NCBI RefSeq assembly: GCF_022369455.1
Contig: NZ_CP059599.1
Coordinates: forward strand, 152,409 to 216,408
Direction of reading: 5' to 3'
Origin: Campylobacter sp. RM5004
Lineage (GTDB): Bacteria; Campylobacterota; Campylobacteria; Campylobacterales; Campylobacteraceae
DNA length: 64,000 bases
Below the pieces are notes generated by a model. It searched no databases, was not told the origin of the DNA, and saw nothing but the letters and a program-made list of their open reading frames with translations. Below, piece by piece: positions 40,351 through 50,126 of the stretch. The number at the start of each line of letters is the position of its first letter. The first letter of the stretch is position 1. A program made the translations under genes and the position numbers.

Positions 40351-40641
40351 CTTTTTAATAATAATTAATTTTACATATTTATTTTTTTAAATCAATTTTA
40401 TATTTATTTATTTTTTTAAAAACGGGATAGGGCTAGAAGGTGTTTTTATTGCATTTTTCTGGTTTTTATGGTTGTTGTTTTTATTGAATTCTTTTTTTAA
40501 TTTAATTTTTTAATTTAGCTACTATCTTTTTAAAAGGTTGGTGGTGAGTGCTAAATTATGCTTTAAGAATTTATATGGATTAGTTTTTGATAGTAAATTA
40601 TAGAGATTATAATTAGTAAAAAGTTATATAAGGGAAATAAA

Positions 40642-40734
40642 ATGGCATTTAAAGATGAGAAAGCTAGAAAAAGGTTTTTTGCTATAAAAAAGGCAAAGGA
40701 AGAAAATCAGTTAGATGAGCGATATATAAAATAA
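40642..40734 (+). CDS. Possible 30-aa highly charged protein
   Basis: A short ORF (MAFKDEKARKRFFAIKKAKE, then ten more residues) with a good AAGGGAAATAAA ribosome binding site. Rich in Lys, Arg and Glu. The only ORF-like element in the 1 kb after the rRNA operon. No family recognised. Confidence 0.35.
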   Translation: MAFKDEKARKRFFAIKKAKEENQLDERYIK

Positions 40735-41316
40735 TTTAGGTATGGTTTAGAGGTTTGGTAATAACATATAAAAAGCTAATTAAATAGGGTAAGTTATTTT
40801 AATTAGTTTGACGTTAATTATATATAAGTAATTAATAACTAATATCAAAAGAAATAAACTATTAAAAATAAAGTTATTAATTAAAATCATTGCAATCAAA
40901 TTAAGTTAAAAAAACAAATAAATCACACAATAATATTTAAATACAATAAAGAATAATAAAAGCTAAAGAAGTTAAATGAGTTTTAGTGTTTAGTGTATTT
41001 ATGAAAATAAAACTATATACAATATTTTCAAAATCTATATAATTTTATTAAATAATATGATATATTAAAAAATAATTCATGTATTTTTGATTTTATATAT
41101 GAAATTAGTAGTAATCTTATAAATTGTTATAATAAAACTATCATTTATAAAAATATAGTAAATTTAATGGTTAACTTTTTAAATGTTTATATTTAGCAAT
41201 TTTGATTCTTGAGAGATAGTGATAAACATATAGGATTTAGACTTTATGAAAATATAATCAATTTTTATATATTTTTTTATTTAATTCAAATAACAAGTTA
41301 TTAAAGTATAAATTTA
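40735..41316. other. AT-rich intergenic stretch, nothing recognised
   Basis: About 580 nt of very AT-rich sequence. I see no gene, tRNA or clear element in it. Confidence 0.6.
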
Positions 41317-41357
41317 ATAAACGAAATTTAAAAATTAAATTTCGTTTATTTTTTTTG
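41317..41357. terminator. Long AT hairpin with T-run downstream of the secreted-protein operon
   Basis: ATAAACGAAATTTAA and TTAAATTTCGTTTAT form a 15-bp stem with a 3-nt loop, followed on the + strand by eight T. It lies about 30 nt past the stop of the minus-strand gene at 41388 and can serve both directions. Confidence 0.65.
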
Positions 41358-41387
41358 TAAAGTAGGTATATAAATTATGCTATTTTA

Positions 41388-42077
41388 TTAGCCACCAAAA
41401 GTTTGTTCTAGTGCTCTTATTATATCTTCACTAGCTTCTGCGTTTTCACCACCAATTTCTAATGCTATAGCTCTTGCACGATAATCGCTTGCTTGCTCTT
41501 TTAAATCGTGATAGGCTTGAGGATTACCAGCAGCATTTGCTCTTTTTTCAAGTTCTGCGGCTTTAGCTTTTAATTCTTTAATTCTTGCTTGTTTTGATTG
41601 TTTTGCTTGTGGAGCTTGTGTTAATTTTTTATATAAAGCACAACCATCTTGCCTGCCAGCCTTACAAGCTTTATTGCTAAAGTTGATTGCACTCTTTTTA
41701 TCTTTTAACATAAGGGCTAAGTTTGCTGATTCAAAACATGCATAATAACTACTCACTCCGGATTGATTTGTAAATGGTTTTAGATTGCACACTTTATACA
41801 TAATATCAATCATGCCAATTTTTCTAAATTCTTCTTCACTTCCATAGTCTGCTAAAATAGTAGCTCCAGCACAAGCACCAGCACTATTTGATTTAAGACA
41901 TAAATTTTTAACTGTATTAAAATGATTAGAATTTATTAATTTTTTATTCCAGGCATCAAATATTTTATCAAGACATTCTGTTTGTTTATTTGAATTTTTA
42001 CAAGTAGGCTCAATTTGCTTTATGTCAAAAGCAAATAAACTTAACCCTAGTGCCATAAATAACATTATTTTTTTCAT
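41388..42077 (-). CDS. Secreted Cys-rich protein with C-terminal coiled coil
   Basis: A 229-aa protein with a signal peptide (MKKIMLFMALGLSLFA) and eight cysteines in the first 146 residues, spaced like those of the 4414-4914 protein. The Sel1-like unit SAINFSNKACKAGRQDGC lies near 129-146. Residues 155-215 are Ala/Lys/Glu-rich and probably coiled coil. Last gene of a three-gene unit behind a G9 promoter. Probably periplasmic or surface; function unknown. Confidence 0.65.
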   Translation of the reverse strand: MKKIMLFMALGLSLFAFDIKQIEPTCKNSNKQTECLDKIFDAWNKKLINSNHFNTVKNLCLKSNSAGACAGATILADYGSEEEFRKIGMIDIMYKVCNLKPFTNQSGVSSYYACFESANLALMLKDKKSAINFSNKACKAGRQDGCALYKKLTQAPQAKQSKQARIKELKAKAAELEKRANAAGNPQAYHDLKEQASDYRARAIALEIGGENAEASEDIIRALEQTFGG

Positions 42078-42095
42078 AAAATCTCCTTATTTTTT

Positions 42096-42575
42096 TCAGT
42101 TTCTTATAAAATAATCTTCATCTACATATTTTTTAGGATTTTTGTAAGTTGCTTTATTTTTATCTGTGGTAATTGTTATGCTTTTTAATCCCGCTTTCAT
42201 TTCTAGATTAAGACATTTAATCTTATACCATCTAGTTTCTCCTGCTTTTAAAACACCTTGATTTGGTGATTTTTCATAAATTTGTCTGGCATCTGACGTG
42301 CAATTAGCTACTTCTTTTGGTATATTTTTATTTACTTCTAAATTTAAAATTTCTATTTTTTCTTTAGCTGTTATACTAAACTCACATATAGAATAATCGT
42401 TCATTATTATATTATTGTTTACAACCGCGATTTCTGGATTATATCCAGTCGTAAAGCAATCACCATCTTTTACTGTTAAATAATTTCCACCAGTTGTGCT
42501 TTCAAGTTTAAGTTCTCCAGAGTTTGCAATACAAGCAAATAAAAGGCAACCTAATAATATTTTGTTTAATTTCAT
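42096..42575 (-). CDS. Unrecognised 159-aa secreted protein
   Basis: Signal peptide (MKLNKILLGCLLFACIANS) followed by a beta-rich domain with four cysteines (about 40, 63, 92, 121), which may form two disulfides. The Cys in LLGCLLFACIANSG does not make a clean lipobox. Middle gene of the G9-promoter unit. Confidence 0.55.
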   Translation of the reverse strand: MKLNKILLGCLLFACIANSGELKLESTTGGNYLTVKDGDCFTTGYNPEIAVVNNNIIMNDYSICEFSITAKEKIEILNLEVNKNIPKEVANCTSDARQIYEKSPNQGVLKAGETRWYKIKCLNLEMKAGLKSITITTDKNKATYKNPKKYVDEDYFIRN

Positions 42576-42590
42576 TTAAATCTCCTTAAA

Positions 42591-43169
42591 TTATTTTTGT
42601 GCGATTTGATAAGTATTTTTTAGTTTTTTTAAAACTGGGAAAAACTCAGCGATAATATCTATAGTTTTATCTAGAGTTTTTGTTGTTTTTAGCTTTTGAG
42701 CTAATTTTTGTATATTTTCTTTTTCGCTACCCTCCTTTTCTAAAAGTGTTATGAAATCACTTTTTAAGATTTTTATTTTTTCTTTATTAAGTGTGTAGTC
42801 GGCTGTATCATTACAATGCTTTTTTAGTTTTGCTTCTATGAAGTTTCTTATAGCTTTATTTTCTATGGTAAATATATAGTGAGTTTCGTCTTCTTTTATA
42901 TTTTTACTTGAAAGCTGTGATAAAAAGTCTAAAAATAAGCTTTCGTATTCACTAACATTCATAAATTTAACGCTTATATTTGCCCTTAAGGCATTTACTT
43001 TACTAGAGCTTATCTTTAAAAGCCTTGATAATTCGTCGTTTGATTTGTTTAGTAGTCTTTCTTCTTTATCTAGTAGGTATATAAGATAATCATACAAATC
43101 AGTTTTATTATACGCATATAAGCCATCTGTTTTAATTTTCTCAAAAATATTTTTTGATATTTCACACAT
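42591..43169 (-). CDS. Unrecognised 192-aa cytoplasmic protein, first gene behind a G9 promoter
   Basis: No signal peptide or membrane segment. Residues 38-68 (LNKSNDELSRLLKISSSKVN) read like a helix-turn-helix, so DNA binding is possible. The rest is helical and Lys-rich. An AAAGGA site precedes the ATG. It leads an operon with two secreted proteins, and its promoter carries the homopolymer tract. Confidence 0.55.
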   Translation of the reverse strand: MCEISKNIFEKIKTDGLYAYNKTDLYDYLIYLLDKEERLLNKSNDELSRLLKISSSKVNALRANISVKFMNVSEYESLFLDFLSQLSSKNIKEDETHYIFTIENKAIRNFIEAKLKKHCNDTADYTLNKEKIKILKSDFITLLEKEGSEKENIQKLAQKLKTTKTLDKTIDIIAEFFPVLKKLKNTYQIAQK

Positions 43170-43190
43170 AAAAATCCTTTATTTAAAATC

Positions 43191-43208
43191 AGTATAATAC
43201 CCCCCCCC
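43191..43208 (-). promoter_or_regulatory. G9 tract abutting a TATTAT -10 box: putative phase-variable promoter
   Basis: On the minus strand nine G (43208-43200) run directly into TATTATACT (43199-43191), a -10 element about 25 nt before the start codon at 43169. Same layout as at 19731-19745. Confidence 0.65.
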
Positions 43209-43367
43209 ATTCTTAAAATTTGCTTAAATAATATTAGTATTTATTTTGATTTTATAGAGTTATTTAGCAGAATAGAACAAATCAGTTTGTGGTTAATCGC
43301 AGTTATTGTTATAGTTTTTTTATTAGTTTAATTTGTTATTGCATAAAACGTATAGTTAAAATTTTAT

Positions 43368-43420
43368 AATTCCTAATTCAAATTCTAAAAAAAATTTTCA
43401 CAGAATTTGAATTAGGAAAT
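43368..43420. repeat. Dispersed inverted repeat, full hairpin (AATTC type)
   Basis: Arms AATTCCTAATTCAAATTCT (43368-43386) and AGAATTTGAATTAGGAAAT (43402-43420), just downstream of dnaJ. Confidence 0.85.
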
Positions 43421-43425
43421 TGAAA

Positions 43426-44511
43426 TTATTTAAACCATGATTTTATAGTATCAAATATGCCGTGTTGTTGTTCTTTCGCATCGTTTTTGATACCAAAACT
43501 CTCGTTTAGTTTTTCTAATAATTCTTTTTGTTCTGCGTTTATATGTTTTGGATACATAATGCTAAGTTGAACGAATTGATCGCCTGTTCTTCTTGTGTGA
43601 TGATTTTTTACACCTTCGCCACTAATTTTTACAAGTTGTTTATCGCTTAAGCCAAATGGTATTTGAATGGTTGCTTCGCCTCTAATTGTAGGCACAATTA
43701 TGCTAGAGCCTAGCGCTGCTTGAGTAAATAATATTGGCACATCAATATAAATATCATCGCCTTTTCTAATAAATCTATCATCTCTCGCAACTCTTAATTT
43801 TATATATAAATCAGAGCGTTCGTTTTTGCCAATTTCATTGCCTTTATTAGCACACTTTAGAGTAACTCCGTTATCTACTCCTTCAGGAATTGTTACTTCT
43901 AGCTCTTCTTTTTTGCTTTCTTGTCCGCTTCCTTGACAGCTTGAGCATTTATCTTTTATAACCTTACCTTTGCCCCCACAAGCATCGCAAGTGCTAACCA
44001 TTTGGAAAAATCCTTGTCTAATAGCTACTTTGCCTTTACCATTACATCTTGAGCAAGTATGAGTTGTTTTACTTGCAGAACCTGTGCCATCGCATTTTAC
44101 GCAACTTGTTTTGTATGAATAATTGATTTTCTTTTTGCAGCCAAATATTGCTTCTTTAAAGCTTAATTCAAGAGTTATAAATAAATCTTCATCAATTTCA
44201 TCATCACTATCACCAAAACCACCAAAAATATCGCCAAAAATATCACTAAAATTTGAAAATCCACCGAAATCAAATCCACCAGCACCACCGCCGTTAATCC
44301 CAGCTTCTCCGTATCTATCATATCTAGCACGCTTAGCATCATCGCTTAGTGTTTCGTAAGCTACATTTATTTCTTTGAATTTTTCTTCTGCATCTTTATC
44401 GCCTTGATTTCTATCAGGATGATATTTTAAGGCTAGTTTTCTATAAGCTTTTTTGATTTCATCAGGACTAGCGTTTTTGCTAACTCCTAGAATTTCATAA
44501 AAATCACGCAT
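43426..44511 (-). CDS. dnaJ: Chaperone DnaJ
   Basis: A 361-aa Hsp40 co-chaperone of DnaK: J domain with HPD at 31-33, a Gly/Phe-rich region ([15 protein letters not shown]), four CxxCxGxG zinc motifs near 134-200, and the C-terminal substrate domains. Divergent from racR, as in C. jejuni (Cj1260c). Confidence 0.95.
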   Translation of the reverse strand: MRDFYEILGVSKNASPDEIKKAYRKLALKYHPDRNQGDKDAEEKFKEINVAYETLSDDAKRARYDRYGEAGINGGGAGGFDFGGFSNFSDIFGDIFGGFGDSDDEIDEDLFITLELSFKEAIFGCKKKINYSYKTSCVKCDGTGSASKTTHTCSRCNGKGKVAIRQGFFQMVSTCDACGGKGKVIKDKCSSCQGSGQESKKEELEVTIPEGVDNGVTLKCANKGNEIGKNERSDLYIKLRVARDDRFIRKGDDIYIDVPILFTQAALGSSIIVPTIRGEATIQIPFGLSDKQLVKISGEGVKNHHTRRTGDQFVQLSIMYPKHINAEQKELLEKLNESFGIKNDAKEQQHGIFDTIKSWFK

Positions 44512-44553
44512 TGTTTTCCTTTTGCAATTTATCGTTTATAAATTAAATATTGT

Positions 44554-44559
44554 TAGAAT
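44554..44559 (+). promoter_or_regulatory. racR promoter -10 box (TAGAAT)
   Basis: TAGAAT 31 nt before the racR start, in the dnaJ-racR divergent region. Confidence 0.4.
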
Positions 44560-44589
44560 GAAAAGACTTTAATAAATAAAGGTGAAAAA

Positions 44590-45261
44590 ATGATTAATGT
44601 AATGATGATTGAAGACGAAGTAGAATATGCTGGTCTTATTACTGAGTTTTTGGCAAAGTTTAACATTAAAGTGACTAATTTTAGTACTCCTGCAGAAGGT
44701 TTAGCAGCAGATATTAGTCAATTTGATTGTTTAATATTAGACTTAACTCTACCAGGAATGGATGGGCTTGAGGTATGTAAAGAAATTCGTAAAAAATATG
44801 ATATTCCTGTTATTATTTCTAGTGCTAGAGGTGATACAAGTGATAAGGTTTTAGGACTTGGATTAGGAGCTGATGATTATTTACCAAAACCTTATGAGCC
44901 TACTGAATTACAAGCTAGAGTTTCATCACTTGTAAGAAGATATAAAAAAGCTATATTACCACCTGAAGAAGAGGTGAGCACTTTATTTAAAGTAGAGCAT
45001 GAAAAACATGAAATTTATTATGATAAAAAACCACTTAGCTTAACACCTGCTGAATACGATATTTTAAGTTATTTAGTAAAAAGACATAGCTATTCGGTTT
45101 CAAGGGAAGAATTAGCTAGTAGCTGTAGATCTTTAAGGGAAAAAGACAGTAAAAGTTTAGATGTAATTATCGGAAGATTAAGAAATAAAATAGGCGATAG
45201 TTCAAAAGATCCTAAACATATATTTTCAGTTCGTGGCATAGGCTATAAGCTTATTGGCTAA
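44590..45261 (+). CDS. racR: Response regulator RacR (OmpR type)
   Basis: A 223-aa OmpR/PhoB-type regulator: receiver domain with acidic pocket E8-D9-E10, phosphorylation site Asp51 (LILDLTLPG) and a late Lys in LPKPYEP; winged-helix DNA-binding domain from about 130 (LTPAEYDILSYLV, DVIIGRLRNKIG, RGIGYKL). RacRS in C. jejuni controls temperature- and respiration-linked genes. The racS start overlaps its stop. Confidence 0.93.
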   Translation: MINVMMIEDEVEYAGLITEFLAKFNIKVTNFSTPAEGLAADISQFDCLILDLTLPGMDGLEVCKEIRKKYDIPVIISSARGDTSDKVLGLGLGADDYLPKPYEPTELQARVSSLVRRYKKAILPPEEEVSTLFKVEHEKHEIYYDKKPLSLTPAEYDILSYLVKRHSYSVSREELASSCRSLREKDSKSLDVIIGRLRNKIGDSSKDPKHIFSVRGIGYKLIG

Positions 45262-46490
45262 TGCGATTTACTTCAATTAGAGCAAAGTTAGTAACCATTT
45301 TTATAGTTAGTGTGTTGCTAACTTCTATAATTTCAGCAACTATTTTAAAATATACGCAAACAGCATTAAGATTAGAGAATGAAAGTAGGCTTTATTTTGC
45401 GATTTTAACGCTTGATAAGCTTTATTCTAGTGGCGTTGCTTCTCAAATAAATAAATACTTATTAGACATTGATTTTGAAGAAATTAATGATGAAGATTTT
45501 ATTAACGAGATATATACAAGCACGGATAAGCCTATTGATATTAAGACAAATTTTGGTTTAGTAAGTGGTATAGTTTATGATAATAGATATTTTTTAAAGA
45601 TTAATAATATTAAAAACAATACAACAAGAGTTTATGAAAATACCCACGATAGCAATATAACAAGTAATAATGTTTTGGTTTTAACTTTTTGTATGGTAGG
45701 TCTTTTTATATTATCTTTATTGTTTTGTTATTTTTTAATAGAACCGCTGCATCATTTAAAAAATCACATAATTAATTTATTAAACAATAGACCTAGTAAT
45801 TTTGTATATGAAAAAAACAATGAAATAGGAATTTTATATAAAGAATTTAATAAAGCTATTAAAAAAAATAATGAATTAACAGTAGCTAGAAGATTTTTCT
45901 TAAGAGCAATTATGCATGAGCTAAAAACTCCTATTGCTAAGGGAATGTTTGCAGCAAGTATGCCAGAAAATGAAAAAAATAAAGAAATATTGTTAAATGT
46001 TTTTAAGAATATGAATAGTTTAATTAATGAACTAAAAAATCTAGAAGAAATCTTATCAAGCAATCATGATGTGGTTTTAGAAGAAAAAACTTATTCAACC
46101 TTACTAGAAGAATCTCTTAATGCTTTATATTTAGATGATTTAAGTGTAGTTGATGTAAAAATGCATGTTAATAAAAAGATTTTAGTAGATAGTTCTTTAT
46201 TAGTTATTTTGATTAAAAATCTATTAGATAATGCTTTAAAGTATTCAAGTGAGCGTAAGTGTATTATAGAATTCTTTGCAAATGAGATAATAGTTAGAAA
46301 TAAAGGCGAAGAACAAGATTTTGATGTTAATGAATATTTTAAGCCTTTTATAAGAGGTAAAAATACTGCAAATAGTTTTGGTTTAGGTCTTTATTTGATT
46401 AAATATATTTGTGATACTCAAGGTTATAAGATAGAGTATTTTTATACTAATGAATATCATAATTTTAAGGTAACGCTTGATACATTTTAA
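45261..46490 (+). CDS. racS: Sensor histidine kinase RacS
   Basis: A 409-aa membrane kinase with two membrane segments (about 9-30 and 135-158) around a periplasmic sensor, then dimerisation helix with His219 (IMHELKTPIAKG), N box (LLDNALKYS near 323) and G box (FGLGLYLIKYI near 377). Partner of RacR. The start codon overlaps the racR stop by one base. Confidence 0.92.
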   Translation: MRFTSIRAKLVTIFIVSVLLTSIISATILKYTQTALRLENESRLYFAILTLDKLYSSGVASQINKYLLDIDFEEINDEDFINEIYTSTDKPIDIKTNFGLVSGIVYDNRYFLKINNIKNNTTRVYENTHDSNITSNNVLVLTFCMVGLFILSLLFCYFLIEPLHHLKNHIINLLNNRPSNFVYEKNNEIGILYKEFNKAIKKNNELTVARRFFLRAIMHELKTPIAKGMFAASMPENEKNKEILLNVFKNMNSLINELKNLEEILSSNHDVVLEEKTYSTLLEESLNALYLDDLSVVDVKMHVNKKILVDSSLLVILIKNLLDNALKYSSERKCIIEFFANEIIVRNKGEEQDFDVNEYFKPFIRGKNTANSFGLGLYLIKYICDTQGYKIEYFYTNEYHNFKVTLDTF

Positions 46491-47040
46491 TAATTTATGC
46501 AAAAGCATAGGAAAAATTCAAGGAATAGGCAAAAAAACTTCTTTAAAAATGGCTTATTATTTGTGTTATGAAAATAAAAATCTTTTAGAAGAATTAGTAA
46601 ATTCTTTAGAAAACGCTAAAAAAAATATAAAAGAGTGCTCAATTTGTGGATGTTTAAGTGAAAATGAATTATGTGATTATTGTGTTAATTTAGAGCTTGA
46701 TGAGATTATTTGTCTAGTAGAAAGCCCTAAAGATGTGTTTTTTATTGATGAATGTAATGTATATGAAGGAAGATATTTCATACTTTCAAAAATGAATGAA
46801 TATTATTTAAAAAAATTAGAACAAATGATAATTAAGTTTGATATTAAAGAATTATTATTAGCTTATACACCAAGCGTTAGCACGGATACTCTTTGTTTTT
46901 ATTTAGAAGATTATTTTAAGAATTACAATATGAAAATTAGCAAAATCGCTCAAGGTGTTCCTAATGGAATTAAGATACAAGATATTGATATTAATTCTTT
47001 AACCAGTGCTATTGTAAATAAGGTTAATTTTGATGCTTAG
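46477..47040 (+). CDS. recR: Recombination protein RecR
   Basis: A 187-aa protein of the RecFOR pathway with the helix-hairpin-helix (GIGKKTSLKMAYYL near 17-30), a four-cysteine zinc motif (CSICGCLSENELCDYC near 53-68) and a Toprim domain. Synteny after racRS matches C. jejuni Cj1263. Confidence 0.92.
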   Translation: MIHFNNLCKSIGKIQGIGKKTSLKMAYYLCYENKNLLEELVNSLENAKKNIKECSICGCLSENELCDYCVNLELDEIICLVESPKDVFFIDECNVYEGRYFILSKMNEYYLKKLEQMIIKFDIKELLLAYTPSVSTDTLCFYLEDYFKNYNMKISKIAQGVPNGIKIQDIDINSLTSAIVNKVNFDA

Positions 47041-47683
47041 GGTTATTGTATTTTTTACTTTACTTGCGTGCTTTAGCGTTATTGTTAATAGCGTTAATGT
47101 TTATAATATGCTCAATAATGCTTATGAATTACAAGAAAATAAAGATGTAAAAAGCGAAGTTATAAAACAAGCAAAAACAATAGTAGATGAGATAGAAAAA
47201 TATTCAAATACTTTATTACCTTCTGTAAATCATAATGAAAAATTAGAATTAATTAAAAAAGAAATTAATAAAATCAATTTTAATAAATATCAAGAAAAGG
47301 CTTATGCTTTTGATAGTTTAGGCTTTTATGTAGCACATTATTCAAAAGATTATGAAAACCAAAATATATTACAAGAAACAGATATTAATAATAAATTGTA
47401 TGTAAAAGACTTAGTTGATAAAATTAATAATGAAGGTTTTACAGAAGCTAGTATTTTTTGGACTAATCATTCAATAAGACACATAATTACTTATATTAAA
47501 AAAGATGAAAACCTAAATATTTATTATGGTTGCACAATGGATTTAGATATTTTTAAAATAAATAAAGAAAATAAAAAAATCACTAGAAATGAAAATAATT
47601 TAATATTAATCAGTAGTTTTATAGTAATTATTATGATTTTATTTTTTAGCTTTTATCAATATAAAAAACGGAGAAAAGTATGA
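47033..47683 (+). CDS. Membrane protein with a single Cache-like periplasmic domain
   Basis: About 216 aa from the ATG at 47033, which overlaps the recR stop. Two membrane segments (about 3-22 and 186-205) enclose a periplasmic domain of about 160 residues with a long first helix and a later AFDSLGFYVAHYSK strand region, as in single-Cache (sCache) sensors. There is no kinase, methyl-accepting or GGDEF output domain, so it must signal through a partner or serve another role. Its stop overlaps the dsbD start (ATGA). Confidence 0.55.
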   Translation: MLRVIVFFTLLACFSVIVNSVNVYNMLNNAYELQENKDVKSEVIKQAKTIVDEIEKYSNTLLPSVNHNEKLELIKKEINKINFNKYQEKAYAFDSLGFYVAHYSKDYENQNILQETDINNKLYVKDLVDKINNEGFTEASIFWTNHSIRHIITYIKKDENLNIYYGCTMDLDIFKINKENKKITRNENNLILISSFIVIIMILFFSFYQYKKRRKV

Positions 47684-49296
47684 AAATAATTATTAAAATT
47701 TTATTATTAAGTGTTATTTTATTTGCAGAAGCTTTACCACCTAATGAAGTTTTTCAATTTCAGATTTCAAATTCTCCTGCCATAAAAACAATTAAATTAA
47801 ACCTAGATTCTAGTGTATATTTATATAAAGACGAATTAAAAATTACTCATAATAACAATGATATTACAAAAGATATTGATTTAAAAAAGCCTATCTTAAA
47901 AGATAATGTTGAAGTATTTTTAAATCAAATTGAGTTTAATTTGCCTAATTTTATTTTAAAAGATAATGATAATGTAAAAATATTTTATTTAGGATGTTCA
48001 ACTGAAGGTTTATGTTATCAGCCATTAGTTGCTTCTTTTAATTATCTTAACAATTCTTTTAGTTTAGAATATGCAAACAAAGAAGCAATTAAACTAAAAA
48101 AAGAAGAACAAAATGCTAAAAGTGAATATGAAATTCAGCTTTTAAATTCTTCATTTTTGATTAATATTTTAACATTTTTTATATCAGGTTTATTGCTATC
48201 TCTTACGCCTTGCACATTGCCTATGGTTCCTATAATTTCTAGTATTTTAGCTAAAAGCAGTGGTAAAAAACCTGTATTTTCAAGCATAGTTTATGTATTA
48301 GGAATGGCTCTTAGCTATACTATCGCAGGAGTTGTTGCGGCACTTTTAGGAAGTGGAGTTCAGGCGTTTTTTCAAAGTCCTATTGTAATTATTATTTTTT
48401 CTTTGATTTTTGTTTTTTTATCTTTATCAATGTTTGGGCTATATGAATTAAAAATGCCTAATTTTTTAGTAAATAAAATTAATCAAAAAAGCACAAATTT
48501 AAGTGGTGTTATAGGGATATTTTTAATGGGTGCTTTAAGCGCTTTAATTGTAGGTCCTTGTGTTGCAGCACCGCTTGCTGGAATTTTAATTTATATTGCA
48601 AATAGTAATGATGTTGTTTTAGGTGCTAGTGCTTTATTTGCTATGAGTATAGGAATGGGAATTCCACTTATTGCAATAGGTTTTGGTTTTAGATTTATAA
48701 CTGGTGCTTGGATGCAATATGTTAATAAATTTTTTGGTTTTGTCTTGTTAACAATTGCTATATATTTCTTAGAAAGATTGTTTGATGAAACGATAACTAA
48801 TATCCTATATGCAATTTTAGGAATTTGTTTTTGTGTATTTTTTGGTTTATTTGAGAGCTCAAAAAATAAAATTATGTTATTTTTTAAAGTTTTTTTAGTA
48901 TTAATTTTAGTGTTTTCATTTATTTTATTAAATAATGTTTTTGGAAATTATGAAAAATATGAAATTGTAGAAGAAAAATTAGAATTTATTCAAGCTACAA
49001 ATAAATTAGAGTTATCATCAAAAAATATAGTATATTTTACTGCTAGTTGGTGTGAAAATTGCAAGGTTATGCAAAAAACAACTTTTAAAGATAAAGATGT
49101 AATAAACGCCTTAAATCACTATAATTTAATTAAAATTGACCTTAGTAATCCAAATAAATTTGAGCAAGAAATGGCTGAAAAATACAAGATATTCGGACCA
49201 CCTGTTTTACTAGTTTTAAACGATAAAGCAGAAGTGATAAAAAGAATAGTTGGTTTAGTTGATGCAAAAACTTTATTAAAAGAACTTAATTTTTAA
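47680..49296 (+). CDS. dsbD: Thiol:disulfide interchange protein DsbD
   Basis: A 538-aa inner-membrane reductant carrier: signal peptide, N-terminal periplasmic domain with LGCSTEGLCYQP near 106-117, eight-segment membrane domain with LTPCTLP and VGPCVAAP cysteines, and C-terminal thioredoxin domain with ASWCENCK near 451-458. It moves electrons from cytoplasmic thioredoxin to the periplasm, for cytochrome c maturation and disulfide repair. Coupled to recR through the Cache-like gene. Confidence 0.93.
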   Translation: MKIIIKILLLSVILFAEALPPNEVFQFQISNSPAIKTIKLNLDSSVYLYKDELKITHNNNDITKDIDLKKPILKDNVEVFLNQIEFNLPNFILKDNDNVKIFYLGCSTEGLCYQPLVASFNYLNNSFSLEYANKEAIKLKKEEQNAKSEYEIQLLNSSFLINILTFFISGLLLSLTPCTLPMVPIISSILAKSSGKKPVFSSIVYVLGMALSYTIAGVVAALLGSGVQAFFQSPIVIIIFSLIFVFLSLSMFGLYELKMPNFLVNKINQKSTNLSGVIGIFLMGALSALIVGPCVAAPLAGILIYIANSNDVVLGASALFAMSIGMGIPLIAIGFGFRFITGAWMQYVNKFFGFVLLTIAIYFLERLFDETITNILYAILGICFCVFFGLFESSKNKIMLFFKVFLVLILVFSFILLNNVFGNYEKYEIVEEKLEFIQATNKLELSSKNIVYFTASWCENCKVMQKTTFKDKDVINALNHYNLIKIDLSNPNKFEQEMAEKYKIFGPPVLLVLNDKAEVIKRIVGLVDAKTLLKELNF

Positions 49297-49318
49297 AGCT
49301 AAAATTAATTTATTTTTG

Positions 49319-49324
49319 TATAAT
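49319..49324 (+). promoter_or_regulatory. ndk promoter -10 box (TATAAT)
   Basis: An exact TATAAT 27 nt before the ndk start, followed by AAGGAGATTTA. Confidence 0.5.
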
Positions 49325-49350
49325 ATGAGCTTTTATTTTAAGGAGATTTA

Positions 49351-49764
49351 ATGCAAAGAACTTTATCGATCATAAAGCCTGATGCTGTTAAAAAGGGTGT
49401 AATAGGTCAAATTTTAAGTCGTTTTGAAGCTAATGGCTTAAGAATTGCAGCTATTAAAAAACTATATTTAACAAAAGAGCAAGCAGGAGAATTTTACGCA
49501 GTTCATAAAGAAAGACCATTTTATAAAGATTTAGTTGAGTTTATGACTAGTGGTCCTGTTGTTGTGTCTGTGTTAGAAGGTGAAAATGCAGTTGCTAAAA
49601 ATCGTGAATTAATGGGAGCAACAAATCCTAAAGAAGCAGCAAAAGGAACAATAAGAGCAGATTTTGCTGAAAGTATTGATGCAAATGCAGTTCATGGTAG
49701 TGATAGTTTAGAAAATGCTAAAATTGAAATAGAGTTTTTCTTTAATAAACTTGAAATAAATTAA
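49351..49764 (+). CDS. ndk: Nucleoside diphosphate kinase
   Basis: A 137-aa enzyme that keeps NTP pools balanced. The active-site His115 lies in NAVHGSDS. It heads the conserved ndk-DUF177-rpmF-plsX-fabH operon. Confidence 0.97.
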   Translation: MQRTLSIIKPDAVKKGVIGQILSRFEANGLRIAAIKKLYLTKEQAGEFYAVHKERPFYKDLVEFMTSGPVVVSVLEGENAVAKNRELMGATNPKEAAKGTIRADFAESIDANAVHGSDSLENAKIEIEFFFNKLEIN

Positions 49765-49765
49765 A

Positions 49766-50116
49766 ATGAAAATTGCTTTTAGTAAAATTAATTCGGTAAA
49801 ATACCCTTTTAAACTAGATTTTGATAATTTAGTTTTAGAAGGCTTTTTAAAAAGAAAAGATAATAAGTTGGTTACACTAGATGCAACTTTAGTTGGTAAT
49901 GTTATACATTATTGTGATAGTTGTGCTGCTGAATTAGAAGTTGAAGTTAATGAAAAAATCAACTTAGATTTAAGCGATGGTGTATTTAAAGATAAAGAAA
50001 ATGAATTAAGTGATACTATGGAATTTTATGATGGTGAAATAGACTTAATTGAAGTTTTAAAAAGCGAATTATCTTTATATTTAAGCGATTATTTTTATTG
50101 TCAAAATTGTAAATAA
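49766..50116 (+). CDS. YceD/DUF177-family protein
   Basis: A 116-aa protein with the family's Cys pairs ([13 protein letters not shown] near 48-60 and YCQNC at the end) and an acidic C-terminal part. In many bacteria this family sits before rpmF and is linked to 23S rRNA processing. It starts 1 nt after ndk. Confidence 0.8.
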   Translation: MKIAFSKINSVKYPFKLDFDNLVLEGFLKRKDNKLVTLDATLVGNVIHYCDSCAAELEVEVNEKINLDLSDGVFKDKENELSDTMEFYDGEIDLIEVLKSELSLYLSDYFYCQNCK

Positions 50117-50126
50117 GGAGAATAAC

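Noticed and set aside
45817-45850. Repeat-like GAAATAGGAATT in racS
   Set aside because: Only a partial match, and it encodes ordinary kinase sequence; likely chance.
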